Below, piece after piece: positions 8,352-16,712 of a stretch of 64,000 nucleotides of DNA (the stretch's first letter is position 1; each line of letters begins with the position of its first letter). The notes under the pieces are model-generated. The model worked only from the letters and a program-made list of their open reading frames with translations. It was not told the origin of the DNA and made no database searches. Position numbers and translations under genes: made by a program. The stretch covers positions 3,194,501 through 3,258,500 of the forward strand of contig NZ_JARUBO010000005.1 of the NCBI RefSeq assembly GCF_029626235.1, given 5' to 3'. The stretch comes from Micromonospora sp. WMMD1120 (GTDB lineage: Bacteria > Actinomycetota > Actinomycetes > Mycobacteriales > Micromonosporaceae).

Positions 8352-9134
8352 GTGCCCCGACTCCGGATGGTCTCTGATCTGGCCCGTCGATCCGGCACGC
8401 CGACGATCCTCCTCATTGCTGTTCTGGCCATGCTTGCGGCCGTCCTGTTCTCGCCTGCGGTGTTGCTCTGGGTTGGCCGTCGGCCCGGGTACGACTGGGC
8501 GTTGTTGGGCAACGTCGGTGAGACGTACGGGGCGGCATCGGCGATCCTCGCGGCTCTGGCCCTGGTCGGTGTGGTCTCGTCGTTGGTGCTGCAAGCTCGG
8601 GAGACCAAGGCTGCCCGGGAACAGGCGCTCCGCGCTCTGCACACCGACCTGCTCAAGATGGGGATCGATGATCCCGCACTCCTCGAGTGTTGGGGGCCGA
8701 TCGAGGATGCCGCCGACACGGACTGGTTCCGCAAGCATGTCTACGCGAACCTCATCGTGACGCACTGGCAACTCATGTGGGAGGTGGACGTCCTCAGCGC
8801 GCCGCACCTGGAGGTCCTCGCCGATCAGTTCTTCAGGGGGCAGGTCGGGCGGCGGTTCTGGACCGAGGCCCGCGGACCACGATCAGCGGCCGAGACGTCC
8901 CGGCGCGCGCGACGATTCACGGCGATTGTCGACAGCCGGTACCTGTTGGCGGTGGCGGCAGGTCCAGCAGAGAACGAGCCGCGCACGGTGGCGCGGCCGA
9001 CAGCCGCCGACCAGGCTTCCGAGCGGAAGGCCGGGGAGAGCCGCGCGACTGTGCTCGCAATCGGAGCTGCCCTGGTTGCCGCTGCCGTTATCGCCGGCCG
9101 TTATCGCCGCCGAGGTGGTGGGTTCCGCCGGTAG
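8352..9134 (+). CDS. DUF6082-type membrane protein
   Basis: 260 residues from the GTG at 8352, chosen because GGAGG sits five bases before it. Two N-terminal membrane helices (residues about 17-38 and 57-78, the second ILAALALVGVVSSLVL) are followed by a soluble domain with REQALRALHTDLLKMGIDDPALLECWG and HVYANLIVTHWQLMWEV, the pattern of actinobacterial DUF6082 proteins. A third hydrophobic stretch (ATVLAIGAALVAAAVIAGRY) lies near the C-terminus. No catalytic motif is recognised and the function is unknown. It closes a cassette with the 89-residue and DUF6879 genes, though its translation looks separately controlled by the hairpin at 8322-8350. Confidence 0.82.
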   Translation: MPRLRMVSDLARRSGTPTILLIAVLAMLAAVLFSPAVLLWVGRRPGYDWALLGNVGETYGAASAILAALALVGVVSSLVLQARETKAAREQALRALHTDLLKMGIDDPALLECWGPIEDAADTDWFRKHVYANLIVTHWQLMWEVDVLSAPHLEVLADQFFRGQVGRRFWTEARGPRSAAETSRRARRFTAIVDSRYLLAVAAGPAENEPRTVARPTAADQASERKAGESRATVLAIGAALVAAAVIAGRYRRRGGGFRR

Positions 9135-9142
9135 GCGGCCGG

Positions 9143-10042
9143 TCAGGTGTTCGTGTCGCCGAATTCGCGGACCTCGTCGACGTCCAGCGTGATCCGACCG
9201 TTCTCGGTCCACTGCCCGGTGGCGGCGAGCCAGCTCGGGTCGTCGCGCTCGTCGATGGTGCTCCAACTGTGCCGGTGATGCCGTAGCTGGATCGGCCCGG
9301 TCGACTGGCCCGGCGCGAGCGTGCCGTCGGTGAAGGTCAGCTCCACCCAACCAGGAACGGCGGTGCCTGGCGGCGGGTTCGGCGGCGCGGGCGTGGTCAG
9401 CACCGACGGCCCGCCCGGCCCGCCCGGCGGAGGGAAGAACTGCACCGTCTGCTGGATGCGGGAGCAGCCCACCGCGGCCCAGTCGCAGTTCGGCACCAGC
9501 GAGGTGTTGCCGCCCTCGAAGCGCAGGTAATAGCGCACCCGCACGGTGCTCAGGTCGAGCGGCGCGGCGCCGGTGTTGGTGATCCGGAGCAGATAGTGGA
9601 TCTGGTTGTTCGTCGGCGACCAGTCGAGGTTGAGGTAGCTGACCGTCGCGCGGCCGTTCACGGTGCGCACCGTGGTGGCCGCCGAGGCGTCCGAGTAGCC
9701 GCCGAGCGCGCGGGCGGCGATGGCTATCCGGTACGTCGTGCCGGGCACGAGGTCGGTCAGCGTGATGGTGGTGTCGGTGGTGGAGCCCAGGAAGCGGTAC
9801 GTGTTGGGGCCCAGTGGCACCTGCACCTCGTAGTTGATCGGCTGCTCGTTCGTGGGATCGTCGATCCAGGCGGAGGGTGCCCACCTGAGGGTGAGCTGAC
9901 GTGGTTCGTTGGCGACCACGGTCGGGCTGCCGGGGGTGCTGATCGCCGGGCCGTCGGCCTGGGCCGCGGTGACGGCGCCGACGGCGAGTGCGCTCGCCAG
10001 CGCAGCGAGGGCGATGGTGGCGGTGACACGGCGAGTACGCAT
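9143..10042 (-). CDS. Secreted fibronectin III - CBM3 protein
   Basis: 299 residues from the ATG at 10042. A Sec signal peptide (MRTRRVTATIALAALASALAVGAVTAAQA) precedes a fibronectin type III domain at about 35-130 (PGSPTVVANEPRQLTLRWAP, GTTYRIAIAARALGG). A family 3 carbohydrate-binding module follows at about 135-290 (YLNLDWSPTNNQIHYLLRITNTG, LSTVRVRYYLRF, GWVELTFTDGTLAPGQSTGPIQLR). CBM3 binds crystalline cellulose or chitin. No hydrolase or LPMO domain is present, so this is a stand-alone binding protein, perhaps an accessory to secreted cellulases such as the GH12 enzyme at 59210-60319. It faces the DUF6082 gene tail to tail, nine bases apart. Confidence 0.85.
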   Translation of the reverse strand: MRTRRVTATIALAALASALAVGAVTAAQADGPAISTPGSPTVVANEPRQLTLRWAPSAWIDDPTNEQPINYEVQVPLGPNTYRFLGSTTDTTITLTDLVPGTTYRIAIAARALGGYSDASAATTVRTVNGRATVSYLNLDWSPTNNQIHYLLRITNTGAAPLDLSTVRVRYYLRFEGGNTSLVPNCDWAAVGCSRIQQTVQFFPPPGGPGGPSVLTTPAPPNPPPGTAVPGWVELTFTDGTLAPGQSTGPIQLRHHRHSWSTIDERDDPSWLAATGQWTENGRITLDVDEVREFGDTNT

Positions 10043-10573
10043 AGGCGAATCGTAACCGTGATTCTCGTGCGTCAATGCGATGTCTCACTTTGTGGCGGAA
10101 CTGCGCGTGCCGCAGCCCGTTCGGCGCATTCTCGGAATTCCGCACTCGAGCGATCTGGCAACCAATCGTCAACCCTCAATACGTTGATCGCGCCCCCGAC
10201 ATCGCGAGATGTCGAATGGTCACTCCACGTCCTGTTCGTGCCGTGCTGGCGGCCGTACTCGGTTGGTCTTTGATCGTTTTTCGGCACCGGTGCCGGCCGG
10301 CGCTTCCGCCGCGGCCGAACCCACGCCGCCGACCGGACGGCTTCCGGGCCGCGATGGCCGACCTGGCGAACCTGCCGCACGCCGGGCATCCACCGCCGGC
10401 ACCGACTGACCGCCGTCCGCAGGCGTCCACCAGACCGTAGCGTCCGTTACGCGACGTAGTCGGTTTGGAGATAATGCCTGGTCAGGCGGCTACTTACCGT
10501 CAACCCGTCAAAACGAGCGGCCCGGACGTGGTGCCTCATCCGCCGCGAGCCCGGCCTCAGACGGGAGAAACAC
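10043..10573. other. Intergenic region between CBM3 gene and repeat-protein gene
   Basis: The 531 bases separate divergent secreted-protein genes. The first 170 bases are relatively AT-rich and probably hold the CBM3 promoter. A small hairpin, GACATC-GCGA-GATGTC, lies at 10198-10213. Reading frames of 60-120 codons cross the region on both strands but are rich in Arg and Pro with no domain. I see no gene here. Confidence 0.5.
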
Positions 10574-11215
10574 ATGCGTGCTCAGTCAGAAGCGCGACGG
10601 TTCGGCGCCCGAGTGTCCGTACTCGTGCTCGGTCTTGTCGCGGCCGGGGCGGTCCTCACCCCGGCGAGCCCGGCCTCCGCCGCGGTCCCCGGTCTGGTGC
10701 GGATCGCCGCGACCAGCGCCAGCGACTCCGCCGACTTCCACAGCGCCACCGCGACCTGCCCGGTCGGCAAGGTGCTCACCGGCACCGGGTACGAGCTGAA
10801 CGGGGTGACCGGCGAGGGCATCGTCGACGACCTGCGCCCGAACGGCGGCCCGGCCACCGCCCCGACGGCGGTCACCGTCGGCGCCTACGAAACCGAGGCG
10901 TTCGCCGGGAACTGGTCGGTGACGGCGTACGCGATCTGCGCCAACCCGGTGGCCGGCCTGGTCCGGGTCACCGCCACCGGGGCCAGCAACTCGCTCGACT
11001 ACCACAGCGTCACGGCCACCTGCCCGGTCGGGAAGGTGTTGACCGGCACCGGGTACGAGTTGAACGGCGTCACCGGCGAGGGGGTCGTGGACGACTTCCG
11101 CCCCAACGGCGGCCCGGCCGCCGCGCCCACGTCGGTCCTCGTCGGCGCGTACGAGTCGGACGCGACCGCCCTGAACTGGTCGGTGACGGCGTACGCCATC
11201 TGCGCCACGGCATAA
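10574..11215 (+). CDS. Secreted protein with two tandem 80-residue repeats
   Basis: 213 residues. A signal peptide (RVSVLVLGLVAAGAVLTPASPASA) ends near residue 37. The mature part is two near-identical units, each starting GLVR and ending SVTAYAIC(A). Each contains a TCPVGKVLTGTGYELNGVTGEG core and one Cys near each end, so each may fold with its own disulfide. The repeats differ by only a few residues, which implies recent duplication or gene conversion. The family is unknown to me; the pattern of secreted, Cys-bracketed beta-rich repeats suggests a surface or binding protein. A GGGAGA ribosome binding site lies just upstream. It ends at the terminator at 11229-11261. Confidence 0.75.
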   Translation: MRAQSEARRFGARVSVLVLGLVAAGAVLTPASPASAAVPGLVRIAATSASDSADFHSATATCPVGKVLTGTGYELNGVTGEGIVDDLRPNGGPATAPTAVTVGAYETEAFAGNWSVTAYAICANPVAGLVRVTATGASNSLDYHSVTATCPVGKVLTGTGYELNGVTGEGVVDDFRPNGGPAAAPTSVLVGAYESDATALNWSVTAYAICATA

Positions 11216-11228
11216 CCCGGTCCGTCTG

Positions 11229-11261
11229 GTGGCCGCCCCGTCGTCGCGCCGGGGCGGCCAC
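11229..11261. terminator. Bidirectional terminator hairpin between convergent genes
   Basis: GTGGCCGCCCCG (11229-11240), a nine-base loop and CGGGGCGGCCAC (11250-11261) form a 12-bp perfect GC stem. It lies between the stop codons of convergent genes ending at 11215 and 11274. No T-tract follows, which is usual in actinomycetes. Confidence 0.75.
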
Positions 11262-11273
11262 GACGGTTCCGGG

Positions 11274-12056
11274 TCAGTTCGGGGGCGTCCGCGCGGTGGG
11301 CAGTGTGACGTCCGCCCTCGGCAACCGCTCGCGGTGCCTCAGCGGGAGCCAGTCTCCCTCGGGGTCGAGCAGTTCGATGAGCCCGACGAGTTCGTTCTGC
11401 AGGAGCACCAGCCGTTCGTTTCCGTGCGGGCCCGCCGCGGCCACGTCGTCGACCTCCGCGAGCAGACGGGTGAACCAGGAGGCGAAGCCCGGGTCGGTTT
11501 CCAGGCGATCGCAGAAGGCGGCGTACCCGAGCACGTCCGTCACCGTCCCCTCGGACGTCTCCACCCGGTGCAGCATGACCTCACCGATGGCGCGCTGGTG
11601 GCCCCGGAACACCCGGAACGGGCCGGACAACCCGTCGGTCGCCAGGGGGTGATGGATCCGCTGGATCGCGGCGAAGAGCTCCTTGGTGGTCTTGACCGAG
11701 TCGAGATCGAGAAAGCGCTGTTCCCGGCGCAGAACCTCCAGCCAGGCCAGGTGTTCGGCGAGGACGTACACGGTGTTGTGCCGGACGTAGTGCTGGTCCT
11801 CGCTGTTGGCGGAGTGCAGGTGCCCGCGCAGGAAACCGCGGCCGAGCACGTTGTGCAGCCGGGACTGGAGCGACTCGGCCGACGACAACAGCGGCACCCG
11901 GTAGCGCCGGAACAGGTCCTCCGCGGCCTCCACCTTCTCCCGGCTACGTGCCTCGTCCTGTAGGCGGTGGGTGACGAGAGTGGTCCGGTAGGTCACCACC
12001 ATGCTGATCAGCGCCACGGCCCCGGACACCATCGCGATGACGATTTCTGGCCCCAT
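11274..12056 (-). CDS. Hypothetical single-pass membrane protein
   Basis: 260 residues from the ATG at 12056; a GTG six bases upstream is equally possible. One N-terminal helix (VIAMVSGAVALISMVVTYRTTLV, residues about 5-28) is followed by a long soluble, mostly helical domain (EARSREKVEAAEDLFRRYRVPLLSSAESLQSRLHNVLG, then HYVRHNTVYVLAEHLAWLEVLRREQRFLDLD). This anchor-plus-helical layout is common in actinobacterial proteins of unknown function. I recognise no catalytic motif. Its neighbours are a secreted repeat protein (convergent) and the OGG-fold gene (divergent), which do not suggest a role. Confidence 0.7.
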   Translation of the reverse strand: MGPEIVIAMVSGAVALISMVVTYRTTLVTHRLQDEARSREKVEAAEDLFRRYRVPLLSSAESLQSRLHNVLGRGFLRGHLHSANSEDQHYVRHNTVYVLAEHLAWLEVLRREQRFLDLDSVKTTKELFAAIQRIHHPLATDGLSGPFRVFRGHQRAIGEVMLHRVETSEGTVTDVLGYAAFCDRLETDPGFASWFTRLLAEVDDVAAAGPHGNERLVLLQNELVGLIELLDPEGDWLPLRHRERLPRADVTLPTARTPPN

Positions 12057-12080
12057 GACCACAGCTTGCCCGTCTCCTCA

Positions 12081-12134
12081 CGGCGCGTGGTGGACGACCC
12101 GCCGTGGGGCCGGCGCGTGGTGGACGACCCGCCG
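12081..12134. repeat. Two 24-bp direct repeats, 30-bp period
   Basis: The 24 bases at 12081-12104 recur exactly at 12111-12134 (each begins CGGCGCGTGG and ends GACCCGCCG), separated by six bases. They lie in the region between two divergent genes, 140 bases before the OGG-fold start. They could be paired protein-binding sites or simple duplication. Confidence 0.7.
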
Positions 12135-12271
12135 GGCGAGCGGTCCGGCGCCGCGTGCCGGTGCGGTGCGCCGTCGATACCCCGATATGGCGTCAGCGGA
12201 CGGCGGGCGGCGGAGCCCGACCGTAGCGTCCGGACGACGGCCCCAAGGCGCTCGATTCGAGGGAGGCGACC

Positions 12272-12922
12272 ATGCGACTGGCCGATGGTGTGGCGGTGCC
12301 GGGAGAGCCCGCCCCGGTCACCGTGCGGATGGACCGGTGGAGGGCTGAGCTACCGCCGGATGCCTGGCCCGACACGCTTCCGGCCAGCGGCGAGATCCGC
12401 CGGGGCGACGTCTTCGCGGTGGCCGAGGCCTACCGGGCCGGTTCCGCGAGCGCGCGGCAACTCCTGGCCGCCGTGCTCGTCTGGGGTTACGGCCCCATCG
12501 GGTACGGCCCGTGGCGTGCCGCCCGCTCGCTCGGTGCCGACCCGGAGGGCGAACGCCTGGCGTACGCGCTCGCGGAGATGTGCGCGTCCGCGCCCGACGA
12601 GGGCGCGCTGCGCACCGCCTACTGCCGCTTCCTCGACGCCGGCCAGGCTCGTCTGCCCTGGCTGGGGCCGGGCCTGTTCACGAAGGTCCTCTACTTCGCC
12701 GGCTACCGGCGCGGGGCGGGCGGTGTGCAACCGCTGATCCTCGACCGGGTCGTGGCGAGCCAGCTCCCCGCCGAGGCGGGCGTCGGCCGACGATCGCACC
12801 GGTGGTCCGCCGAGGAGTGGCTCGGCTACCTGCGGTGGGCGGCAGAGCAGGCCCGACTCCGGGGTGTCGAACCGGACGCGGTGGAGATGACGGTCGCCGG
12901 TGCGGGGCGTTCGGTCGGTTAA
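12272..12922 (+). CDS. OGG-fold (8-oxoguanine glycosylase-like) protein
   Basis: 216 residues, with GGGAGG eight bases before the ATG. It has the marks of the OGG-fold family annotated in actinomycetes: VWGYGPIGYGPWRAAR, LPWLGPGLFTKVLYFAGY with a conserved Lys, and QPLILDRVVASQL with a conserved Asp. In HhH-GPD glycosylases a Lys and an Asp in this order form the active site, so the Gly-Pro-Gly turn with K and D may be functional. Whether it excises damaged bases is untested. It ends 43 bases before the large AAA ATPase gene and is probably in the same transcription unit. Confidence 0.72.
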   Translation: MRLADGVAVPGEPAPVTVRMDRWRAELPPDAWPDTLPASGEIRRGDVFAVAEAYRAGSASARQLLAAVLVWGYGPIGYGPWRAARSLGADPEGERLAYALAEMCASAPDEGALRTAYCRFLDAGQARLPWLGPGLFTKVLYFAGYRRGAGGVQPLILDRVVASQLPAEAGVGRRSHRWSAEEWLGYLRWAAEQARLRGVEPDAVEMTVAGAGRSVG

Positions 12923-12965
12923 TCCGTCCCGGGTTGTCGGAGGGTTCCAGTACCGTCTGGAAACC

Positions 12966-15900
12966 ATGGACGCGCGGCGCGGCGACGCCATCATCGGGCG
13001 GGATCATCCTGTGGCCCTGCTGCGCGCCGAGTTGGACCGCGCGACCACCAGCCACGGCGGCCTCGTCCTGGTCACCGGCGAGCCGGGCATCGGCAAGACG
13101 ACCCTCGTCACGTCGGCGGCCCGCGAGGCGCGGCAACGTGGCGCACTGGTGTTGGGTGCCGCCTGCTGGGATTCCGACAGCGCTCCCGGCTACTGGCCAT
13201 GGGTGCAGGTGCTGCGCGGCCTGCGGCGGTCCGCCGACGACTGGGCGGTGGCGCGGCAGTCCGCCGAACCGTCCCTCGCCGCCCTGCTCGGCGAGACCAG
13301 CAACGACGACCTGCGCCGGCTCAGCGACGTCTGGGCCTCACCCGACGAGGGCGGGGACGCCGCTGACCAGGAGGCGTTCGCGCTCTACGACGCGGTGACC
13401 GCCGCGCTGGTCGCGGTCTCCCAGCGCCGGCCGGTGGTGGTCGTCCTCGACGATCTGCACTGGGCCGATCCGGCCTCGCTGCGGCTGCTGGGCTTCGCCG
13501 CCCAGCACACCTGGTTCGAGCGGCTGCTGCTGGTCGGCACCTACCGCGACGCCGAGGTCGAGTCGGGTGAGCACCCGCTGCGTCCCCTACTGATGCCGCT
13601 GGTCGCCAAGGCCACCACGATCACCCTCACCGGTCTCGCCCGCGAGGAGGTTGCCGCGCTGATGGCCCGGACCGCCGGGCGACAGCCCGACGCGGACCTC
13701 GTCGACGAGGTGCACCGGCGTACCGGGGGCAACCCGTTCTTCATCGAGCAGACCGCGCGGCTCTGGCACGCCGACGAGGCGATCGACGCGATCGCACCCG
13801 GCGTCCGGGAAGCGGTCCGACGCCGCCTGGCGCAGTTGCCCGCCGCCGTTGTCGAGGCGCTCACCGTCGCCGCCGTGCTGGGCCGCGAGTTCCATCGCCA
13901 GGTCCTCGCCGCCTGTGTAGCCGCCCCGGCGGCGCAGGTCGACCGGCTGCTTGACCGGGCGGTGACCGCCCGACTGGTGATCGCCCGGGGCGGCGGCCGG
14001 TTCTCCTTCGCCCACGACCTGGTCCGCGAGACCCTCTACGACGGGCTGGTCGACGACGACCGGCAGGCAGTGCACGCCGCGGTCGTCCGGGCGGTCGACG
14101 ACCTACGGGAGCTCGCCGACCGGCTGATCCCGGCAGACCTCGCGCGGCACGCCTACCTCGCCGGTCCCGCGCTCGACCCGGCCCGGGTGACGACGCTGCT
14201 GGTCGCCGCCGGGCGGGACGCGTTCGCCCGGCTGGCCGGCGACGAGGCGACGGTGCACTTCCGCCGGGCGCTCGAGGTCGTCGAGGACCCGGCGCAACGG
14301 GTGCGCATCCTGGTCGAGTTCGCCGAGGGGCACTATCGCCACGCCGACCGGGAGGAGGTCGTACGCCTGCTCGGCGAGGCGGCACGGCTGGCCCGCTCAC
14401 TCGACGACCCGGTGCTGCTGGCTCGGGTCGCGCTCACCGTCAACCGGGCCCGCCAGGTGCAGACCGCCCACTCCACCGAGACGGCGGAGCTGGTGCGCGA
14501 GGCGTACCGGCGGTTGATCGGTGAGCCGGACGCCGCCGCGACGGTCGGCACGCTGATCGCCGACCTGATTACCGCCACCGAGACGATCGCCCGCCGGGGG
14601 CAGGACGACGAGGCGCTCACCTTCAGCCTCTGGGCTCGTCACGACACCACCTGGGGCCTGGGCACCGCCCCGATCCGGGCCGCGCTCACGGCCGAGATCC
14701 GGGATGTGGCCCGCCGGACCGGCGACCGCGAAACCGAGCTGTGGGCGACCTCGCTGCGCTGGGTGGCGCTGCTCGAACTTGGCGACCCGCGCTTCGTCGA
14801 GGAGTTCACCAGCTTCGTCACAGCGGAGCGCCAGGGCGACTTCGCCCGGCATCGGATCGCCGCGACCGTCGACAGAGGGATCATCGCGGCCTTCCGGGGT
14901 AACTTCACCGAGGCGGACGAGCGGTACGCCGTCCTCAACGACCACATGGAGCCGGGCACCGCCGAGTTCGGCTTCATGGGCCACCATCTGCGCTGGTCCC
15001 GACTGCTGCTGCAGGGTCAGCACGCCGAGGCCGACGCGCTGCTGGACGGGTTGGCGCCGACCGACTACCCCTACCGGGAGCTGCTGCGGGCGATCACCGC
15101 GGCGGAACGGGGCGACGACGAGGCGGCCGTTCGGCTGACCGACGGCATCGAGGCGGCCACCATCACGTACCCCCGTCCCGTGGCACCGCTCTGGCTCCTG
15201 CTACGCGCGCAGGCCGCCGCCGCGTCCGGCGACCCGGCGCGCTGCGACGCCGCGCGGGCGGCGCTCGCTCCACACGCGGGGGAGTGGGCGGTGGGCCTGT
15301 TCGGCTGCGACATCAGCGGCCCGGTTGACCACTGGCTGGCGGTGATCGACGTCGCCCAGCGACGCTGGGACGACGCCGTCGCCGGCTTCACCGCCGCCCA
15401 TGACTCCGCCGACCGGCTCGGCTCCCGACCCTGGTCGCTCCTCGCCCGCACCGGCCTCGCGCAGGCCCTCGCCGGCCGAGGTAACCCGTGCGACACCGCG
15501 ACGCTGACCGCGCTGCGCGCTGACCTCGCCCGGGAGGCGACCGCCCTCGGCATGACGCAGGTGCTCGATCGGCTCACCGCCGCGACGCCCGTCGGGGCGA
15601 CGGTGTCCGCAGGGGCTGCCGGATTCGCCGCGCCCGTCCAGGTCCCACCGGCGGCGCCTCCCCCCAGGGAGTACGAGTTCCGGCGCGACGGGCCGGTGTG
15701 GCAGCTCGCGTACGACGGGGTCGTGGTGCACCTGCCCGACGCCAAGGGTCTGCACGACCTGCATCTGCTGCTCAGCCGACCGGGAAGCGACGTGCCAGCG
15801 GTGGAGCTGCTCGATCCGGCGGCGGGGCCCGAGCTGGTCGCCGCCCGCCGGATGGGCGCCGATCCGGTCCTCGACGACGAGGCGAAGGCCCGCTACCGGC

Positions 15901-16214
15901 GACACCTGGCACGCCTCGACGAGGCGATCGACAGCGCCGCCGCACGCGATGATGCTCGGAGGGTGTCCGCGTTGGACGCCGAGCGGAGCGCGTTGCTCGA
16001 TGAGCTGCGGGCGGCGGCGGGGCTGGCCGGCCGGAGCCGCCGCCTTGGCGACGAGGCGGAACGGGCCCGCAAGACGGTGACCGCCCGCATCCGGGACACG
16101 CTGCGCAAGCTCGACGAGCGGCACCCCGCCCTGGCGGCGCACCTGCGCGACTCCGTCTCCACCGGAACCACCTGCCGCTACCTGCCGCCCACCCCACCCC
16201 CCTGGCGCCTCTAA
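12966..16214 (+). CDS. Large AAA/STAND-type ATPase regulator with TPR-like region
   Basis: 1,082 residues from the ATG at 12966. The first 330 residues form an AAA_16-type ATPase: Walker A GEPGIGKTT at 38-46, Walker B VVVVLDDLHWADP near 158, and FAHDLVRETLYDGL after a winged-helix-like part. The middle is a long helical, TPR-like array. The C-terminal 180 residues (after a Pro-rich break at PPAAPPPREYEF) form a beta-rich start followed by an Arg/Glu-rich helix (RYRRHLARLDEAIDS, SRRLGDEAERARKTVTARIRDTL). I recall this tail from actinobacterial ATP-binding regulators that lack a LuxR DNA-binding domain. Signalling role inferred. A TACCGT hexamer lies at 12951-12956. Confidence 0.8.
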   Translation: MDARRGDAIIGRDHPVALLRAELDRATTSHGGLVLVTGEPGIGKTTLVTSAAREARQRGALVLGAACWDSDSAPGYWPWVQVLRGLRRSADDWAVARQSAEPSLAALLGETSNDDLRRLSDVWASPDEGGDAADQEAFALYDAVTAALVAVSQRRPVVVVLDDLHWADPASLRLLGFAAQHTWFERLLLVGTYRDAEVESGEHPLRPLLMPLVAKATTITLTGLAREEVAALMARTAGRQPDADLVDEVHRRTGGNPFFIEQTARLWHADEAIDAIAPGVREAVRRRLAQLPAAVVEALTVAAVLGREFHRQVLAACVAAPAAQVDRLLDRAVTARLVIARGGGRFSFAHDLVRETLYDGLVDDDRQAVHAAVVRAVDDLRELADRLIPADLARHAYLAGPALDPARVTTLLVAAGRDAFARLAGDEATVHFRRALEVVEDPAQRVRILVEFAEGHYRHADREEVVRLLGEAARLARSLDDPVLLARVALTVNRARQVQTAHSTETAELVREAYRRLIGEPDAAATVGTLIADLITATETIARRGQDDEALTFSLWARHDTTWGLGTAPIRAALTAEIRDVARRTGDRETELWATSLRWVALLELGDPRFVEEFTSFVTAERQGDFARHRIAATVDRGIIAAFRGNFTEADERYAVLNDHMEPGTAEFGFMGHHLRWSRLLLQGQHAEADALLDGLAPTDYPYRELLRAITAAERGDDEAAVRLTDGIEAATITYPRPVAPLWLLLRAQAAAASGDPARCDAARAALAPHAGEWAVGLFGCDISGPVDHWLAVIDVAQRRWDDAVAGFTAAHDSADRLGSRPWSLLARTGLAQALAGRGNPCDTATLTALRADLAREATALGMTQVLDRLTAATPVGATVSAGAAGFAAPVQVPPAAPPPREYEFRRDGPVWQLAYDGVVVHLPDAKGLHDLHLLLSRPGSDVPAVELLDPAAGPELVAARRMGADPVLDDEAKARYRRHLARLDEAIDSAAARDDARRVSALDAERSALLDELRAAAGLAGRSRRLGDEAERARKTVTARIRDTLRKLDERHPALAAHLRDSVSTGTTCRYLPPTPPPWRL

Positions 16215-16261
16215 CCCCCACCACCCCTCCCCAGTCCCCTCCACCGCCCCCTCCCTACTTG

Positions 16262-16322
16262 GTTGATCATGAAGTTATTGCCGACGGTAAGCGCTTTCCA
16301 GGGCAATAACATCATGATCAAC
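16262..16322. repeat. Long palindrome with 20-bp arms
   Basis: TTGATCATGAAGTTATTGCC (16263-16282) pairs with 16302-16321, with one mismatch in 20; the spacer is 19 bases. It is far more AT-rich than its surroundings and follows a C-rich tract after the ATPase stop at 16214, the same layout as the CGATCTTGCAC family elsewhere. Probable intergenic mobile or REP-like element, possibly used in termination. Confidence 0.8.
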
Positions 16323-16377
16323 GGGTCTTGCGGGGCGGGTCTTGTGGGGCGGGTCTTGCGGGGCGGGTCTTGCGGGG
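16322..16377. repeat. 14-bp G-rich tandem repeat, four units
   Basis: Units of CGGGTCTTGCGGGG start at 16322, 16336, 16350 and 16364, with one C-to-T change in the second. Runs of four G at each junction could form a G-quadruplex on the plus strand. The tract then degenerates into G-rich sequence to about 16423. Confidence 0.8.
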
Positions 16378-16423
16378 GTGGGTCTCGTGGGGGTGGGGTT
16401 GGGGGGTCTGGGTCGGGGGTCGG

Positions 16424-16503
16424 GTTGATCCACTCGGGGTCATCGAAGCCGGGGTATCCGGGGTGGGGGGAAGGCCCGACTTCATGGAAGGCGTGTTGAT
16501 CCC
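16424..16503. repeat. Palindromic element, TTGATC(G/C)ACTCG family, copy 1
   Basis: The left arm begins TTGATCCACTCGG and the right arm is an imperfect reverse complement ending near GTGTTGATCC. It belongs with similar elements at 35776, 48938 and 57452. This is the most degenerate of the four. It directly abuts the minisatellite. Confidence 0.6.
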
Positions 16504-16712
16504 GGCCCGGCTCGGCCTGGCCCGGCCCGGCTCGGCCTGGCCCGGCCCGGCTCGGCCTGGCCCGGCTCGGCTCGGCCTGGCCCGGCTCGGCTCGGCCTGG
16601 CCCGGCTCGGCTCGGCCTGGCCCGGCTCGGCTCGGCCTGGCCCGGCCTGGCCCGGCTCGGCTCGGCCTGGCCCGGCCTGGCCCGGCCTGGCCCGGCCTGG
16701 CCCGGCCTGGCC
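16501..16712. repeat. 10-bp GC minisatellite (CCCGGCYYGG), about 21 units
   Basis: Units alternate in a higher-order 20-bp pattern: CCCGGCCCGGCTCGGCCTGG three times (16501-16560), CCCGGCTCGGCTCGGCCTGG four times (16561-16640), then mixed, ending in runs of CCCGGCCTGG. This layered pattern points to slippage and unequal recombination. The block lies downstream of both convergent genes and is likely to vary in copy number between strains. Confidence 0.9.

Noticed and set aside
10198..10213. Small hairpin GACATC-GCGA-GATGTC
   Set aside because: A six-to-seven bp stem is expected by chance in this composition and no gene is placed to use it.
10176..10430. Candidate small genes on both strands in the 10.0-10.6 kb gap
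   Set aside because: The products are Arg/Pro/Gly-rich, have no ribosome binding site, and overlap each other on both strands.
16501..16712. Possible CRISPR array
   Set aside because: The units are contiguous 10-mers with no unique spacers and no cas gene is near.
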